Part shown: positions 1 to 5,275 of the stretch, piece by piece
How the letters are laid out: each line of letters begins with the position of its first letter
Position numbering within the stretch: the first letter of the stretch is position 1
Assembly: GCA_012510335.1 (NCBI GenBank)
Contig: JAAZIF010000072.1
Coordinates: 1-7,356, forward strand
Direction of reading: 5' to 3'
Origin: Methanomicrobiales archaeon
GTDB taxonomy: Archaea > Halobacteriota > Methanomicrobia > Methanomicrobiales > Methanoculleaceae
DNA: 7,356 nt
The notes under the pieces: model-generated
The model's input: the letters and a program-made list of their open reading frames with translations, nothing else
Database searches by the model: none
What the model was told of the DNA's origin: nothing
Program-made: the position numbers and the translations under genes

Positions 1-824
1 CCCTTCTGGTCGAGAACCTTGAAGTCGCGGAGGGTCATCGCCGTGATACGTGATTGGTCGATGCCGGCTAACCGGAGGTACGCCTCGTTGGCCGTGAGGA
101 TCTTCATAGCGGTATCGGCTACCAGCATGGGCATCGGGTTTTTCTGGATGATTGCATCGGACTGACGCTGCAGTTCGGCAATATCCCCCATCTGGGTCTG
201 GATCTCTTCCTCCCCCTCCCGCTGCCGGGTGACGTCGTTGTATACGATGAGGATGCTCTCGATGGCGCCGTCCTTATCGAGGAGCGGGATCCCGTACTGC
301 TCAAGGGTGTAGGTGCCGGCAGGGAGTTCGACGACGACTTCGGCGTATGCCCGCTTCTTCTCCTGAATCACATACCGGAGCCCTGAACCCGTCTGCGACG
401 TAACCTTGAAGTCTGAGAGGCTTCTGCCAAGCGCCTGGCTCTCTGGAATACCGCTCATCTTCGCATACGCCGCGTTTGTGACCGTGATCCGAAACTCCGG
501 ATCGACGACCAGGATGGGCATCGGGTTCTCCTGGATAATTGTATCGGTTCGCCGCTGAAGGGCTCCCGCTGCCTCAATGCGATTCTGGAGATCCAGTTTT
601 TCCTCTTCATTCTTCGCGAGGAGTGCATTGATCGAGGTGGCCAGGGGTCTGAAATCCTCCGGAATATCGGCAAGGTCGATCCTGGCGGAGTCGTCGCCGC
701 TGATTCCCGAGCGGAGTGCGGCCTCGATCGCCACAGGCAGTACAACCGGCCCCTCGTTCTGTCCTGTCCTGCCCGGGACAACAGGCCCGGTAAACAGTGC
801 TTTTCTTCCAGGTTTGTCGTTCAT
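1..824 (-). CDS. Tandem PAS-domain sensor protein, C-terminal part outside window
   Basis: I translated this frame by hand; it is open from an ATG at 824 to the left edge (274 full codons). Residues 1-40 are low-complexity. Residues about 48-92 look helical and HAMP-like or coiled-coil (FRPLATSINALLAKNEEEK). A PAS domain begins near residue 94 (IIQENPMPILVVD, N100-P103), and a second starts near 223 (IIQKNPMPMLVAD, N229-P232). The two copies repeat at a constant 129 residues, and each carries a DFKV motif (138 and 267). No signal peptide or membrane segment is seen, so this part is cytoplasmic. The gene starts two bases after the parA stop codon, so the two are surely co-transcribed. PAS domains bind small ligands or cofactors and pass signals to an output domain. 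In Methanomicrobiales such tandem PAS proteins often end in a methyl-accepting chemotaxis domain; a histidine kinase is the alternative. The output is not visible here. Confidence 0.82.
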   Translation of the reverse strand, partial: MNDKPGRKALFTGPVVPGRTGQNEGPVVLPVAIEAALRSGISGDDSARIDLADIPEDFRPLATSINALLAKNEEEKLDLQNRIEAAGALQRRTDTIIQENPMPILVVDPEFRITVTNAAYAKMSGIPESQALGRSLSDFKVTSQTGSGLRYVIQEKKRAYAEVVVELPAGTYTLEQYGIPLLDKDGAIESILIVYNDVTRQREGEEEIQTQMGDIAELQRQSDAIIQKNPMPMLVADTAMKILTANEAYLRLAGIDQSRITAMTLRDFKVLDQK

Positions 825-826
825 TG

Positions 827-1708
827 TCACACATCCTTTCCATACTTCTTGTCCAGTTCAAGTAGCGCATCTGCTATTACCCGATATTCGCTTCCGGCAC
901 TGCTCTTTGGGGCGTAGTGGGAGATCGGCAATCCCTTCTGCTGTGTCTCGTAGATTGCAGGCGAATAAGGGACTACAAACACCTGTTTGAATGTTTTTCG
1001 GACCTCAACCTCAAACGCCTTCAACATCTCTATCTCCTTCACCTCCTCAGCGGAGGGACCGGGCGAGAAGATTCGTTTCAGGAAGAGGGCAAAGCCACCT
1101 GTTCCTGTCGCCCGGTCGTCCTGACCCTTCCAGCGGGTCAGGATGGCGAACTCTGAGGTGACGTTCTCCCCGAGGATATCCCGGATATCGCCAAAGACCG
1201 TTGACAGGGCTTCCATACCTTTCAGGGCAAAGGTGCCGGGGTCGAGGGTGACGATGGTATGATCCGCAGCAATGAGACCGTTGATGACGAACTGACCCAT
1301 GCTTGGGGGCGTATCGATCAGGATGAAGTCGTAGGTATCCCTCACCCCGGCGAGCGCATCCCTGAGCAGTCCGGCCCTATCCTCGATGCTGTAGAGGTAG
1401 GGTTCAACCCCCACAAGATCCAGTGTTGCGGGGGCGAGATCGATCCCGGACGTTGTGGGGATGATAATATCGCTGATCACGGTGTCCGGGAAACCTTCAA
1501 ATGTGCTCATGAATAGGTCATACATGCTCAGTTCAAGGGTATCGGGGTCAATCCCGAGTCCCACGGTTGCGCTGGCCTGCGGGTCGCAATCGACCACCAG
1601 AACGCTCTTCCCACTCTTCTGGAGGAAACCCGCAACGTTGAGGCACGATGTCGTCTTTCCAGTGCCACCCTTATGATGAGCGAACGCTATGATTGTGATA
1701 TTCAGCAC
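827..1708 (-). CDS. ParA/Soj-family P-loop ATPase
   Basis: This 293-residue protein has all the hallmarks of the ParA/MinD class. A deviant Walker A (HKGGTGKTT) has signature lysines K13 and K18, Walker A' is DCDPQ (D40-Q44), and Walker B is FILIDTPP with D132. The C-terminus has the usual VPYSPAIYETQQKGLPI segment. There is no N-terminal DNA-binding extension, so it is the short chromosomal type. Such ATPases dimerise on ATP, bind DNA non-specifically and position a cargo: plasmids, chromosome origins, or protein clusters. The start is GTG at 1708; an in-frame TAA lies two codons upstream, so no earlier start is possible. AAGGGGTG runs into the start codon and is too close for a normal Shine-Dalgarno, which suggests a leaderless or very short leader. 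No parB gene is seen in the window; the immediate downstream partner is the PAS sensor, two bases away, which suggests that the sensor is the cargo or regulator. Older annotation pipelines often call such proteins cobyrinic acid a,c-diamide synthase, which is misleading. Confidence 0.9.
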   Translation of the reverse strand: MLNITIIAFAHHKGGTGKTTSCLNVAGFLQKSGKSVLVVDCDPQASATVGLGIDPDTLELSMYDLFMSTFEGFPDTVISDIIIPTTSGIDLAPATLDLVGVEPYLYSIEDRAGLLRDALAGVRDTYDFILIDTPPSMGQFVINGLIAADHTIVTLDPGTFALKGMEALSTVFGDIRDILGENVTSEFAILTRWKGQDDRATGTGGFALFLKRIFSPGPSAEEVKEIEMLKAFEVEVRKTFKQVFVVPYSPAIYETQQKGLPISHYAPKSSAGSEYRVIADALLELDKKYGKDV

Positions 1709-1770
1709 CCCTTACTACTTCCTTGGCAATACGTATTATTAAACCTATTTCTCTAGTATTACGTACATAA
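1709..1770 (-). promoter_or_regulatory. parA promoter with two TACGTA palindromes
   Basis: Read on the minus strand, a TATA-like run TTTAATAA lies at 1744-1737, about 30 bases before the GTG start, the right distance for a leaderless or near-leaderless archaeal transcript. It is bracketed by two TACGTA palindromes at 1760-1765 and 1730-1735, whose centres are exactly 30 bp apart. With three extra bases each they form an imperfect inverted repeat (TACGTATTA at 1730-1738 against TATTACGTA at 1757-1765, 8 of 9 matching). This looks like an operator overlapping the core promoter, possibly for autoregulation. The promoter is inferred from sequence alone. Confidence 0.45.
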
Positions 1771-2078
1771 GGGATGAATGCGGTATTTAGCGCATCTTGA
1801 ACCCCCTGATGGGAAAAATAAAGCCCCTGCATGCTGATTACCACTTATGTCCAATCCGGTCCTCCGCGGTAAACGCTCCGGGCCGGCAACTTTCGCACAA
1901 CCCTCGCACCAGGGTGACCGGGCAGGCTCACGCGAAGGGGCGCGGCGAGGCACCATACCGGCCTTCTTCTGCGGCCGATCCATCATTCCCTCTGGAGCCT
2001 CCAGTGTCAGGCCCCCTCGAATTTCAGGTTCGGAGCAGGGTCGGACCGAAAGCCTGTGCGGTATCCATCTTTTCATAA
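1771..2078. other. Gene-free interval with GC-rich, potentially structured block
   Basis: No convincing protein gene lies here. Open frames on both strands give Arg/Pro/Ser-rich translations with no domain, no good ribosome binding site and overlapping coordinates, as expected from GC-rich non-coding DNA. Between 1854 and 1979 several stems nest in order: ATC(C)GG 1854-1859 with CCGAT 1975-1979, CCGC 1864-1867 with GCGG 1971-1974, GGCCGG 1881-1886 with CCGGCC 1958-1963, CTTTCGC 1890-1896 with GCGAAGG 1932-1938, and ACCCT 1900-1904 with AGGGT 1911-1915. A separate small hairpin, CTGGA/TCCAG, lies at 1992-2004. This could be a structured RNA or an intergenic repeat, or chance pairing in GC-rich sequence. 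I do not recognise a known RNA family, and the strand is undetermined. Confidence 0.3.
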
Positions 2079-2193
2079 CATTTTAATACGAGCAACTGAA
2101 AATGGGAAGATAGGAGGTGAATCTGCAGCACCGGAGGTTTGTACGGCCCGCATCACGCGGATGTGATTTATGCTCCTCCGGTCCTCTATATAA
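2079..2193 (+). promoter_or_regulatory. Probable promoter and leader of the lipoprotein-ade operon
   Basis: An AT-rich TATA-like box (ATTTTAATA, about 2082-2090) is followed by a leader containing a strong Shine-Dalgarno-like GGAGGTGA (2113-2120) with no canonical ATG at normal spacing. A second GGAGG lies inside a perfect 8-bp inverted repeat, ACCGGAGG 2130-2137 and CCTCCGGT 2175-2182. Smaller stems sit in its loop (CCGC 2148-2151 with GCGG 2157-2160, or ATCAC 2152-2156 with GTGAT 2163-2167). A second TATA-like run, CTATATAAA, at 2186-2194 touches the lipoprotein ATG. The promoter position and any regulatory role of the fold are inference. Confidence 0.35.
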
Positions 2194-2550
2194 ATGTCCA
2201 GATACACGGGTTTCCTGATACTTATCCTTGCCGTTCTCGCCGGGTCTGCCGGTTGTCTCTCCACGACATTCCAGGAAGTGACCTACGGGGGTGACGGCCT
2301 TGAGATCTACGTGGAGAACGCTGATGAGCCTTTCGAGAGCGCTGTGCTCCAGGTAACGATCATGAAGGTGGAGGCGCTCACACAGAGTGAAGTCTTCCGT
2401 AAAGCACAGTACGTCAACCTCGATAGCGGGCGCAACGTATACACGTTCCCGGTGGATCTGGAGCCCGGTTCATACAAACTCTTCCTGCTTGTACTGACCG
2501 GCAACGAGCGGAGGGCATCTGTCATACGTGAACTGGAGGTAACGCCCTGA
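2194..2550 (+). CDS. Small predicted lipoprotein of unknown function
   Basis: This 118-residue protein has a short positive N-terminus (R3), a hydrophobic stretch (residues 7-16, FLILILAVLA) and a lipobox-like GSAGC with the lipidated cysteine at C21. That indicates export and anchoring to the outer face of the cytoplasmic membrane. The mature part of about 97 residues alternates short polar and hydrophobic stretches (residues 34-41, 51-58, 80-87, 91-101), consistent with a small beta-sandwich; no known family is recognised. The start is fixed by a TAA immediately before the ATG. There is no Shine-Dalgarno directly upstream, so initiation may be leaderless or depend on the structured leader. 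Its TGA stop overlaps the proposed CTG start of adenine deaminase, and the Shine-Dalgarno for that gene lies inside its last codons, so the two are translated as a coupled pair. Function is unknown. Confidence 0.75.
   Translation: MSRYTGFLILILAVLAGSAGCLSTTFQEVTYGGDGLEIYVENADEPFESAVLQVTIMKVEALTQSEVFRKAQYVNLDSGRNVYTFPVDLEPGSYKLFLLVLTGNERRASVIRELEVTP
2535..2549 (+). promoter_or_regulatory. Shine-Dalgarno and CTG start of adenine deaminase
   Basis: GGAGGT at 2535-2540 is followed by a six-base spacer and CTG at 2547-2549 in the adenine deaminase frame. No ATG, GTG or TTG exists in this frame between the upstream TGA (2529) and GTG 2613. The first base of the lipoprotein stop codon (TGA 2548-2550) is the second base of this CTG, giving a CTGA overlap analogous to the usual ATGA coupling. 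This site decides the start of the gene. Confidence 0.65.
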
Positions 2551-4205
2551 ACCGGGCGGGACTTGCGGCGGCGCGGGGGCTTGAACCGGCTGACATCGTC
2601 TTCTCCGGCGGCGTGGTCTTCAACCCCTTCGCATGCACCTGGGAGCGCGCGGACTTCGCGGTGAAGGACGGCTACGTCATCGGCCTCGGGGACTACCGGG
2701 GGAGGCGGAGGTGCGACCTCGCCGGCGCCCGTGTGGTGCCCGGGCTGATCGATGCCCATGTCCATATCGAGAGTTCTCTCCTCACCCCGGCTGAGTACGC
2801 AAGGCTCGTCCTTGCGCACGGCACGACGACCGTCATCGCCGACCCCCATGAGATTGCAAACGTCTGCGGGGCGCCGGGGATCGAGTACATACTCAGCGAG
2901 GCCGCGAGGACACCGCTCGATATCCTGGTGATGCTCCCCTCATGCGTCCCGGCAACACCTCTTGACGCCGGCGGCGCCGTGCTCACGGCCGGAGACCTCG
3001 CCCGGTTTCAGGGACGGGAAGGGATTATAGGGCTTGCCGAGGTGATGAATGTCCCCGGCGTTCTTTCAGGGGATCCGGATATCCGGGCAAAGATGGATCT
3101 CTTCGAGGTTGTGGACGGCCACGCACCTCTACTCTCCGGGAAGGAACTCAATGCCTATATCTATGCCGGGATCCAGAGCGACCACGAATGCACGACGCTT
3201 GCGGAGGCAAGGGAGAAACTCCTCCGCGGTATGTACATCATGATCCGCGAGGGCTCGACGGAGCAGAACCTCCGCGACCTCCTCCCGCTCGTGGATGCCT
3301 GCACTGCGGCGCGCTGCTGTTTTGCAACCGATGACCGGCACGCCGATATGCTCGCCCGTGAAGGGCATATCGATGACTGCATCAGGAAGGCGGTTTCGGG
3401 CGGCCTTGAGGTCGAGCAGGCGCTCCGAATGGCGACACTCTCTGCTGCCGACCGGTTCGGGCTCAATGACCGGGGCGCCATCGCGCCCGGGAGGCTTGCC
3501 GACTTCTGCGTCATCGACGACTCCGATCGGTTCAGCGTCGTCCGGACGTTCAAGCGCGGCGTCGAGGTGATCGATGCCGGCTACCATCCCCCGGACTGCC
3601 CTGCGGCCCCCCTGCGCGTCCGCATGCCGGGGCCCGGGGATCTCCGGATCACCGGCCAGGGGGAGGCCAGGGTGATCGGTATCATGCCCGGCCAGATCGT
3701 CACCCGCGATCTGCGCTGCAGGGTGGACGGCGCCGCAATCCCGGACATTGACCGCGATATATTGAAAGTGGTCGTCACCGACCGTTACCGGTCAGGTGGA
3801 TCCGGGATCGGCCTCGTCCGGGGTTTTGGCCTGCAGGAAGGCGCGATCGCCGGTTCGGTCTCCCACGACTCCCATAACATCGTCGCCGTCGGTGCCGATG
3901 ACGGTGATATCATCCGTGCCATCACCGGGGTGGTCAGGCTCGGCGGCGGGCTTGCGGCGGTCTCCGGCGACGGCGTGACCACGCTCCCGCTCGAGTGCGC
4001 GGGGCTTATGTCGGCCCTTCCCTATGAAGAGGTCGTAGACCGCCTTGAGGCTCTCCTGGAGCACGCGCGAAGGCTCGGTGCGGTCGAGAACCCCTTCATG
4101 TACCTCTCGTTCCTCGCCCTGACCGTCATACCCGAGCTTCGGGTCACGGAGCGCGGGGTCTTTGACGCCCGGATCTTCGCGGACGTCCCGCTTTTTTGTG
4201 AGTGA
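2547..4205 (+). CDS. ade: Adenine deaminase
   Basis: The enzyme hydrolyses adenine to hypoxanthine and ammonia (EC 3.5.4.2) in purine salvage, in the cytoplasm. It belongs to the amidohydrolase superfamily, AdeC type, with a two-metal centre (Fe or Mn). From the CTG start it is 552 residues, close to the family norm. Visible landmarks are H71-x-H73 in LIDAHVHIES at the end of the first beta-strand, DPHE at 99-102, E165 in AEVMN, H191 in DGHAP, H212 in SDHE, and the catalytic DD261-262 in TDDRH. The C-terminal family domain follows with SHDSHN and GGGLAAVSGDG. The previous canonical start, GTG 2613, would remove 22 residues (including GLEPADIVFSGG) that match the usual N-terminal strand of the family, and it has no Shine-Dalgarno. 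CTG 2547 has an ideal one. The gene is coupled to the lipoprotein upstream. Function is well supported; the start is inferred. Confidence 0.95.
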   Translation: MNRAGLAAARGLEPADIVFSGGVVFNPFACTWERADFAVKDGYVIGLGDYRGRRRCDLAGARVVPGLIDAHVHIESSLLTPAEYARLVLAHGTTTVIADPHEIANVCGAPGIEYILSEAARTPLDILVMLPSCVPATPLDAGGAVLTAGDLARFQGREGIIGLAEVMNVPGVLSGDPDIRAKMDLFEVVDGHAPLLSGKELNAYIYAGIQSDHECTTLAEAREKLLRGMYIMIREGSTEQNLRDLLPLVDACTAARCCFATDDRHADMLAREGHIDDCIRKAVSGGLEVEQALRMATLSAADRFGLNDRGAIAPGRLADFCVIDDSDRFSVVRTFKRGVEVIDAGYHPPDCPAAPLRVRMPGPGDLRITGQGEARVIGIMPGQIVTRDLRCRVDGAAIPDIDRDILKVVVTDRYRSGGSGIGLVRGFGLQEGAIAGSVSHDSHNIVAVGADDGDIIRAITGVVRLGGGLAAVSGDGVTTLPLECAGLMSALPYEEVVDRLEALLEHARRLGAVENPFMYLSFLALTVIPELRVTERGVFDARIFADVPLFCE

Positions 4206-4221
4206 GGAGTACTTCACTCAC
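4192..4221. terminator. Hairpin between convergent genes, with T6 on the plus strand
   Basis: GTGAGTGA (4198-4205) and TCACTCAC (4214-4221) form a perfect 8-bp inverted repeat around an 8-base centre containing the palindrome AGTACT. A run of six T (4192-4197) precedes it on the plus strand. Archaeal RNA polymerase can stop at oligo-T alone, so the T6 may end the ade transcript. No T-run follows the hairpin in either direction, so it is not a classical bacterial terminator; it may block read-through or protect 3' ends. Both stop codons lie inside the arms. Confidence 0.4.
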
Positions 4222-4964
4222 CAGATGCCTGGCATCGCGCCGGGCGCAAAAACCGCGATAATGAGGAGGAGGATGGGCTGGTGCAGGAAGTATATGAGGA
4301 GCGAGTGCCGGCCGAGGAGCGAGAACGGCCGGGCAGCCACCGGTTCTGTTGCCCGGAATGAAAAACCCCGCTCTCCGCCCGGGTAGAATAGGTGTCCGAA
4401 TGTCATCCCGAGGAGAACGAGGCCAAACCAGGGTAGGAGCGGCACGTAATCGAGGCTCGCAAAGGATGCCGGGCGGATCCCGAGCCAGAGGAGAGGCCAC
4501 GGACCGCGGATGGTGCTCATGATGTAGCCGGCGATGACACAGGCGATGCTCAGGATGAGATTTTTTGCGCCGAACCGCACAAAGAGCGGCGCCAGCAGGA
4601 CCGCGATGCCGATGAAGTGCAGGATGCCAAAGACGATGCAGATCGAAGGGAGGAAGAGCCAGGTGACGGCGGTGATCACAAGTCCGAGAGAGAATATCCC
4701 GAGCCCCCGCCCTATGTACTTAAGCGCAAGGTCACGCCCCTCAAGTCGCCGCTCTGCCCTGGCGTAACTGATCGTAAATGAGATGCCGACGATGAATATG
4801 AACGTCGATGCGGTCAGGCAGGCGAGTCCACGGAGGAGCCCGCCGGAGACATCCAGCGGCAGGACACCGAAGAAGTTGAGGTCGAACGCGGAGTGAAATA
4901 TGATCATCGAAACAACGGCGATGCCCCGGGCGAGGTCGATCTCCCAGTAGCGTTCCGCGGGCAA
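4218..4964 (-). CDS. DUF1624 membrane acyltransferase (HGSNAT-like)
   Basis: This polytopic membrane protein belongs to the heparan-alpha-glucosaminide N-acetyltransferase catalytic-domain family (DUF1624). The diagnostic N-terminus YWEIDLARGIAVVSMIIFH has the family's D-x2-RG and the conserved His (FHSAFDLNFFG). I see about seven further hydrophobic segments, ending in LLIYFLHQPILLLIIAVF. The family is thought to move acyl groups across the membrane onto sugars; in an archaeon a cell-surface glycan is the likely substrate, but it is not known. The open frame extends upstream to an ATG at 5108, but that part is Pro/Ser/Arg-rich, unlike the family, and lies over the zinc-ribbon gene in another frame. 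I therefore place the start at TTG 4964 (248 residues), with a weak AGGGA upstream and the zinc-ribbon stop 16 bases before. GTG codons at 5012 and 5009 are less likely alternatives. It converges on ade with 12 bases between the stop codons. Confidence 0.85.
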   Translation of the reverse strand: MPAERYWEIDLARGIAVVSMIIFHSAFDLNFFGVLPLDVSGGLLRGLACLTASTFIFIVGISFTISYARAERRLEGRDLALKYIGRGLGIFSLGLVITAVTWLFLPSICIVFGILHFIGIAVLLAPLFVRFGAKNLILSIACVIAGYIMSTIRGPWPLLWLGIRPASFASLDYVPLLPWFGLVLLGMTFGHLFYPGGERGFSFRATEPVAARPFSLLGRHSLLIYFLHQPILLLIIAVFAPGAMPGIW

Positions 4965-4980
4965 TTCGCCGTCCCTGCCA

Positions 4981-5154
4981 TCAGAAGATTCTTCGCCTGA
5001 CCGGGGCACCACAGGCAGGGCAGACCTTCGTCCCGGCGATCTCCCTGCCCTGCTCCCCGGTGGGTTCGTTATAGATCCGGGAGAAGCCACACTCCCGACT
5101 ACACTCAAGGACGATGAACAGGTTACAGATCCGACCCAGGCCTCTTCCCTCCAT
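4981..5154 (-). CDS. Small zinc-ribbon protein (57 aa)
   Basis: This short gene is read from the sequence directly: ATG 5154 to TGA 4981. The translation contains VLECSRECGFSRIY followed by VCPACGAPVRRRIF at the C-terminus. That gives two cysteine pairs, C18-x3-C22 and C45-x2-C48 (CPACG), typical of a zinc ribbon or rubredoxin-like knuckle; a further Cys is at position 10. A basic tail (RRR) could contact nucleic acid. An in-frame TGA lies 24 bases before the ATG. No clear Shine-Dalgarno precedes the ATG. GGAGGGA just after it could instead serve a CTG at residue 6, so the first few residues are uncertain. The gene sits immediately upstream of the DUF1624 acyltransferase (16 bases), suggesting an operon, and is divergent from methanogenesis marker 8. 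Specific function is unknown. Confidence 0.7.
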   Translation of the reverse strand: MEGRGLGRICNLFIVLECSRECGFSRIYNEPTGEQGREIAGTKVCPACGAPVRRRIF

Positions 5155-5275
5155 CGCTTTGTTGCACAGACACTGATATCATCTCTCGTTAGGATGCTGG
5201 CACCATAAGTGTTTACCCGGGGGGCCGAAGAGGCAACATTATGCCCCGTCCCTCCCTATCCTGATCGGTTTTACC
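5155..5275. promoter_or_regulatory. Divergent intergenic region with both promoters presumed
   Basis: These 121 bases separate the divergent zinc-ribbon and marker 8 genes and must hold both promoters if each is transcribed separately. No strong TATA box is seen. Weak AT-rich candidates are CTTATGG near 5210-5204 for the minus strand and CATTATG near 5238-5244 for the plus strand. A 5-bp inverted repeat, GGGGC (5221-5225) with GCCCC (5243-5247), lies between them. Neither gene has a good Shine-Dalgarno, so short or leaderless transcripts are possible. Confidence 0.3.

Noticed and set aside
2021..2050. GGTTCGGA resembling a tRNA T-loop
   Set aside because: No acceptor, D or anticodon arms can be drawn around it; only a weak TTCGG/CCGAA pair is present.
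1779..2064. TGCGGTAT direct repeat (1779-1786 and 2057-2064) as target-site duplication of a 270-bp mobile element
   Set aside because: An 8-base repeat over about 300 bases is expected by chance fairly often, and the enclosed ends show no terminal inverted repeats.
1759..2086. Overlapping open frames of 79-105 codons on both strands in the gene-free interval
   Set aside because: Arg/Pro/Ser-rich translations, no domain, no proper ribosome site and mutual overlap on both strands; typical of open frames in GC-rich non-coding DNA. A decayed gene or dispersed intergenic repeat cannot be excluded without a database search.
2117..2218. GTG-initiated 33-codon frame in the lipoprotein leader
   Set aside because: The GTG lies inside the GGAGGTGA itself, so it has no spacing, and the product shows no recognisable feature and overlaps the lipoprotein signal peptide.
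2613..2615. GTG as the start of adenine deaminase
   Set aside because: No Shine-Dalgarno, a 63-base gap after the lipoprotein, and loss of the conserved N-terminal strand; CTG 2547 explains the data better.
2693..4217. Long open frames antisense to and in shifted frame with adenine deaminase
   Set aside because: Shadow frames of a GC-rich coding gene; the sense frame has full amidohydrolase motifs and the others have none.
4965..5108. Long N-terminal extension of the DUF1624 protein from ATG 5108
   Set aside because: Low-complexity Pro/Ser/Arg composition unlike the family, and the same bases encode a well-formed zinc ribbon in another frame.
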